Shown one piece after another: positions 59,858-64,000 of a DNA stretch of 64,000 bases. The translations under genes were made by a program, and so were the position numbers. This DNA is from Anarhynchus alexandrinus. Taxonomy: Eukaryota; Chordata; Aves; Charadriiformes; Charadriidae. Position 1 is the first letter of the stretch. Every line of letters starts with the position of its first letter. The notes below the pieces were generated by a model. The model had not been told where the DNA came from. It made no database searches and was given only the letters and a program-made list of their open reading frames with translations. Location of the stretch: assembly GCA_008711295.1 (NCBI GenBank), contig VUYV01000042.1, positions 187,437 to 251,436 on the forward strand, written 5' to 3'.

Positions 59858-60235
59858 AAGATTCCAAGTGATGAAGAGTCCACCAGCATCCACCAGTTAT
59901 TCCAGTGCTTGATACTCTGTGCTGTTTCTTGAGTCTAAATTCATGTGCCTTCTGCTTTTAGCTATTGTTAGTTTCATGTATTTGAAATAAGTAATCTGAT
60001 TCCATAAGACATCTATAATGTGCTGGGATTTTTATTTTCATTTTTCAGATTTCTGTAGTGCTTTAAATACTTATAAGTCTGTTATCATGTAATTTCTTAA
60101 ACTACTTTATGAAGGTTAGCAGACTAAGCCCTTCTGTCCAAAGCTCTGAAATGGGGTTTCCAAGACTTGTGTTATTCTTGTAGCTCTTTTGTAAATCCTG
60201 TCTTATTTTCTATATCCTTTAGAAGAATGGAAGTA
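59858..60235 (-). mobile_element. Ancient CR1/L3-like LINE 3' UTR fragment
   Basis: On the plus strand the blocks appear in the order expected of a reversed L3-like 3' region: gatgaagagtccaccagcat near 59871, ccagttattccagtgcttga near 59899, aatctgattccataagacat near 59993, a cttataagtctgttatcatg block near 60070, and cttgtagctcttttgtaaat near 60176. Heavy divergence, no tail, rough boundaries. It shares several blocks with 4820-5035 and lies just beyond the young CR1 at 58278-59690 in the same orientation. Confidence 0.55.
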
Positions 60236-63200
60236 AGGAGTAAGGAAGTAAGGATTATCAGGTGATACATGGAAAGCATTACGCCAGCTGAAAATCTACA
60301 TCTGCTGCTGTATGAAGTATGCTTTCACATCTATAAACATTTCCAGTCTTTGCCATCTCTGTATTCACACTCAGTATCACCATAGAGTTGCACTACATGA
60401 CTCTCAAAATGTATGTTTAATTTAGCTGTTTATCATGACTGCTTTTGCAACATCATTTGCTTTAAGGTAATAATCTCCTTTCAAGTGTAATGCAACTGTT
60501 AAGATTCTACCTGTATGATTCAAGCCATTTAGCATTACTCCATAGAATTGACTTGTACATGTCGTGTACAATTCCAGTGATGTTAGTATGTTCTTCAGAG
60601 TGCCAGATTATTTATGATGATCTACTCAGCTTTATTAAAAAACAGCAGCATTAGACATCTTATTTTCTTTTAGAATTGTTAGGGATAAGCTACTTAATCC
60701 TGTAGATCTAAAAAAACCCTATCATTTTCTATTTAGCAGTTTTCTTAAATATTGCTGAAATAGAAAGTATGTCTGTTTCATTGAAACTATGAATTTTTTC
60801 ATCAAACTCTTCTGCAGGTGCAGGAGGAAAACATTTATTGAACTTATTATGCCATATTTATACTTTATTATTAATCTTCTACAACCTTTATTTAAAGAAA
60901 ACTAAATTGAAAACGACTGAAATCTGCAGCACCACAGCATTACACTTTCCCATGTTCAACACTAGCATTACTTTTTCTGTATCCACTTATGCACTGTCCT
61001 CTCTGTTCCTGGTTAAATTCCTAAATACATTTCTTTCATTGGCATAGTCACCTCTACTTGTGGTCTATATAAGTAGTTCCAGAGTCAGTGGAGAAATGGG
61101 TAACACCTGCACAATACAGACTCCTAGTTTACTATTGGCTCTGTTAGCAGAACTCATGAAAAGTTGTCTATACGATGAAGATCCAGCTACATAAAAATTC
61201 AGGGCTGTATCAAGGACAGGGAAAGAAGAATGGAGTGGTGCAGGAGGGGTACCAAATTAAGTAAAATACTTGTCATTGCTGTTGGTACTGTCACATACGA
61301 CAAAACACTGAAGCTCTGCAGGTACCAGAATGCAAAAAGGGGCAAGAAAAAGAAATAGGAGAGAATAGTGTGTAGTTGGCTCCAGGAACTTTAATCCCAA
61401 ACTTTAGGATTACATGGTTATCTTTTGTCCTCCTTGTTGTACTGGGTGTTGGTTCTCTGGGTCATGTTAAATTCAAAATGTTAGGAGACAGTTGAAAGCA
61501 AGCAGATTATCACCCACTGTTTCCAGAAGGCATAACTACATAAAATCTTCTGGCAGCTTTGTAAGCAAGAAGGAACTGATCACGATTGGCCATTTCAGCA
61601 CTGAATTCATGCATATTTCCCTCAATATTCGCAGTTCCCATTCCTAATGGGAGCTGACAGAATGTAAATGAGTTTCTAAAGGAACCAGCAAAAGTGGCAA
61701 TTTTTCTCATTTAATCTTCAGATGAGCTGTCTGTCTCCCAGCTGCTGAGCTTCATTAGAATTCTGAAACTAATTTCACCTATCAACACATGATTATTGGT
61801 TTGAGTGAGGTTTTTGGGATAGTCTGAGTAAAAATCACTCTACAATGCATAGTTGGCTCAATAAAAAAAGAGAAGAAAAGAATAAAACTGGCAGGCTTCA
61901 GAACAGTCAGTTCTTACCCTGAAGGAAACTTACATCTATCTTTGGAGTCTGGTAAAAGTTTATCCTATACAGATCAGCAATGTAACAAAAATGTGATATG
62001 TAGGAAAGCTAGAAAGAGATTCCACTTTATTTATTAGCATAAAACAAGTTAGAAAAGATTAATATTTCTGCCCAGCGACAAAAGCCAGTATCCAGTAGAC
62101 TGTTGTGAATTCCCAAAGCAAATACGAGGAGTATATGTGACATTTAAATTATAAAAAAGTGGAATATACTGCAAAACAACAGAACCATTTATTGATTCTT
62201 CTATGCAAAGTGAGCTAGTTTTAAATATTAACATTGGATAAATATCTTTTCCATATCTTCACTGAAGTCATGCTATGCTCACCTCCAATATTCATTATTC
62301 TGTCACTTGTTCTTAATCAAGCCATCAGCTGTGTCTGTTTTAAGATCTGTGAAGACTACTGATGTCATCACAAATTTGTCAATGTATGTATACAAAGAAA
62401 AAAAAAGTTTTGTGCATTATAAATTGTCCAGGAAATGATATATGTCTGCAGGAGATGGCTTTAATTGTTGCCATGACTCTATGTCCTTGGCACTGGACAA
62501 TTGTGTTGTGCTGTGATTGCCTCCACATTTATTACCAACAAATCTGTTCTCTGTCATTCGTTTACCCCTGCATTTTGTCTTTATGAATCAGTGTGTGTTC
62601 ATAACAAGATGCACTTCATTTCTCTCACTGCTTTCATTTGGGAAGTCAAGTTTTCACTAATCTTGCAAACTATTCCCTGCTCTCCTAAAGTACAGTCCAT
62701 TTCTCACAATAATTCAGCTTCAACCTAGTTATCAGTTATATCACAAATAATTTATCTCTCTTGGTCCATCTGTTATCTGTACAGCTTACATGATTTAGCT
62801 TTATTATGTAGGGCTAACAGAATGGCTAATAGTCTCAACTGGCAGCTTGTTTCTTGTAAAGAAAATGCCTTTCCCCTGTGATACTATTGAATGCATCACA
62901 GCAGTCTTGAAATTTCTAAGTGACTTTGCCTAGCTTTTTACATTCCCTTTCTTTCTCCCAAAAGAGCATTGCTCAGCTTGCAACACAACATTTTGATTGT
63001 TTCCAACTCTGATTTCTCTACATACTACCCACTTTAACGTAATGCAATTTTACACCAGGAGCCTCTGACACGGGTGTTAAGGAGCCGCAGAGGCACTGAG
63101 CAGAGAGAATGGCGTTTACTTCCTATCCCTCAGTCTCATGGCATGGGGCAGTTTGCAAAAAGGTAAATGCAGCACAAACAGAGATTAGCATAACCTGATA

Positions 63201-63992
63201 CACTGGCTACTGGACATATAGTACAAAAGAAAAGAAACAAGCTAACACTAAAAAAGAGAATGTGTTGTTCAAGGTCAGATGGCTATTTTATTTCTACGAA
63301 TCAGGATGCCCCAGGAAAAAAAAAAAAAAAAAAAAAAAANAAAAAAAATTAGGAATAATCATACAGATTCATATAAATGTCCCTTGTGCTTACTAATTTA
63401 AACTCAACAGCCACTTTCCAGTCAAGCACTTACAAGGAATGAAAAATAAACTTTCATCTAGTTTTAATTCTAGTATACCTGTATCACAGAATGAATGGTG
63501 ACGAACTGTATGCCATATCATACGTGTAGGTTCACATCATATGCTTAAAGAGGACATTCACATTACCCAGCTGCTAATTAGTCTGAAATATACTACAAGA
63601 TATGCAAACGCAATAGCCTACAGTTTGTCTGAAGAAGCTGTAACCGTATCAGATCCTTACCACTTTTCCAAACCACCATAACTAAGAGTTGTTTATTATA
63701 CAACTGTACTTTATGAATATGCTACTACCTTACAGGAAGTTCTGCAGGATAACCACAGAATGTCATTATTATTCCATACATAGCAAGTGACTTTAACAGG
63801 ACTGTTTTTCATTTCCCATATTCATGCATTTGGTATAGCTAATAACCCATAAAGCACCTTTACAGTCAATTTAACCTGCATTAAAATTATATTTTTCAAC
63901 CATACAACAAACTCCACTTGCTGTAGTTGTTTCAACAGGTTACTACTATACTAATACATTACAGTAAAGTCAACAGTAAAAGATTTGACGTA
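60236..63992. other. No recognised gene
   Basis: AT-rich DNA ending with a poly-A tract at 63316-63348 that contains an N. Open frames of up to 75 codons have no domain. A ctatataag at about 61064 is an isolated TATA-like string with no supporting context. Confidence 0.45.
63316..63348 (+). repeat. Poly-A tract with an N
   Basis: 24 A, an undetermined base at 63340, then 8 A. The upstream 70 bp contain no AATAAA, so nothing marks it as the tail of a retrocopied mRNA. The N suggests that the tract length was not resolved. Confidence 0.9.
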
Positions 63993-64000
63993 TCATAGAA
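63993..64000 (-). repeat. Possible first unit of a CR1 tail at the window edge
   Basis: The last eight bases, tcatagaa, equal the octamer unit that opens the minus-strand CR1 copies at 45348 and 58278. One unit alone could be chance. Confidence 0.3.

Noticed and set aside
61064..61073. ctatataag as a promoter TATA box
   Set aside because: Isolated string in AT-rich DNA with no transcript or other promoter element visible.
1..64000. CRISPR arrays, tRNA, rRNA, operons, prokaryotic defence or phage systems
   Set aside because: None seen. The repeats present are LINE, LTR and simple repeats of a vertebrate genome, and there are no closely packed long open frames.

Overview
This is a gene-poor stretch of vertebrate nuclear DNA, most likely from a bird. 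The main evidence is a set of CR1 LINE (non-LTR retrotransposon) insertions whose 3' ends carry the avian signature: a conserved end block read as ggttggaagggacc on the reverse strand, followed by tandem 8-bp ATTCTATG-type units. Three LTRs of the avian ERVL kind support this. No bacterial, phage or plasmid features, CRISPR arrays, rRNA or tRNA genes were seen. I recognise no exon of a host protein-coding gene with any confidence, so the window reads as intergenic DNA or the interior of a very long intron.

Layout. 313-3010 holds a minus-strand CR1 (endonuclease plus reverse transcriptase remnant) split by a later plus-strand CR1 3' end at 1873-2685. Much older CR1/L3-like LINE fragments lie at 4820-5035 (-), 6170-7215 (+), 55370-55885 (+) and 59858-60235 (-). 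A short CR1 tail with a (GGATA)n(AGAAT)n microsatellite sits at 9801-9955. A complete solo LTR at 15049-15670 is flanked by a perfect 5-bp GGGGC duplication. At 17388-17474 and 18116-18202 there is a perfect 87-bp direct repeat, with a single N just after the first copy. A worn CR1 tail at 28508-28738 is followed by a partial LTR to 29272. A plus-strand CR1 with an internal deletion lies at 32990-34137. A decayed minisatellite of about 58 bp period fills 41981-42340, and a strong G-quadruplex motif lies at 43770-43790. Further CR1 3' ends are at 45348-45575 (-), 49481-49802 (+) and 52746-53073 (+). A minus-strand LTR is at about 53539-54046, and a 1.4-kb CR1 at 58278-59690 (-). The window may end on the first unit of another CR1 tail.

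How the parts relate. Every LINE copy is 5' truncated and broken by stops, frameshifts or deletions, so none is an autonomous element. CR1 ORF1 is absent throughout. The 3' ends fall into several clearly different types, which record successive waves of activity, and the nested pair at 313-3010 fixes the relative order of two insertions. I did not find a new biological system. The observations most worth checking are the 87-bp duplication next to an N (probable assembly error or recent duplication), the decayed minisatellite, the nested CR1 and the unexplained GC-rich patch at 52080-52400. All repeat family names come from remembered sequence patterns, not from a database search.
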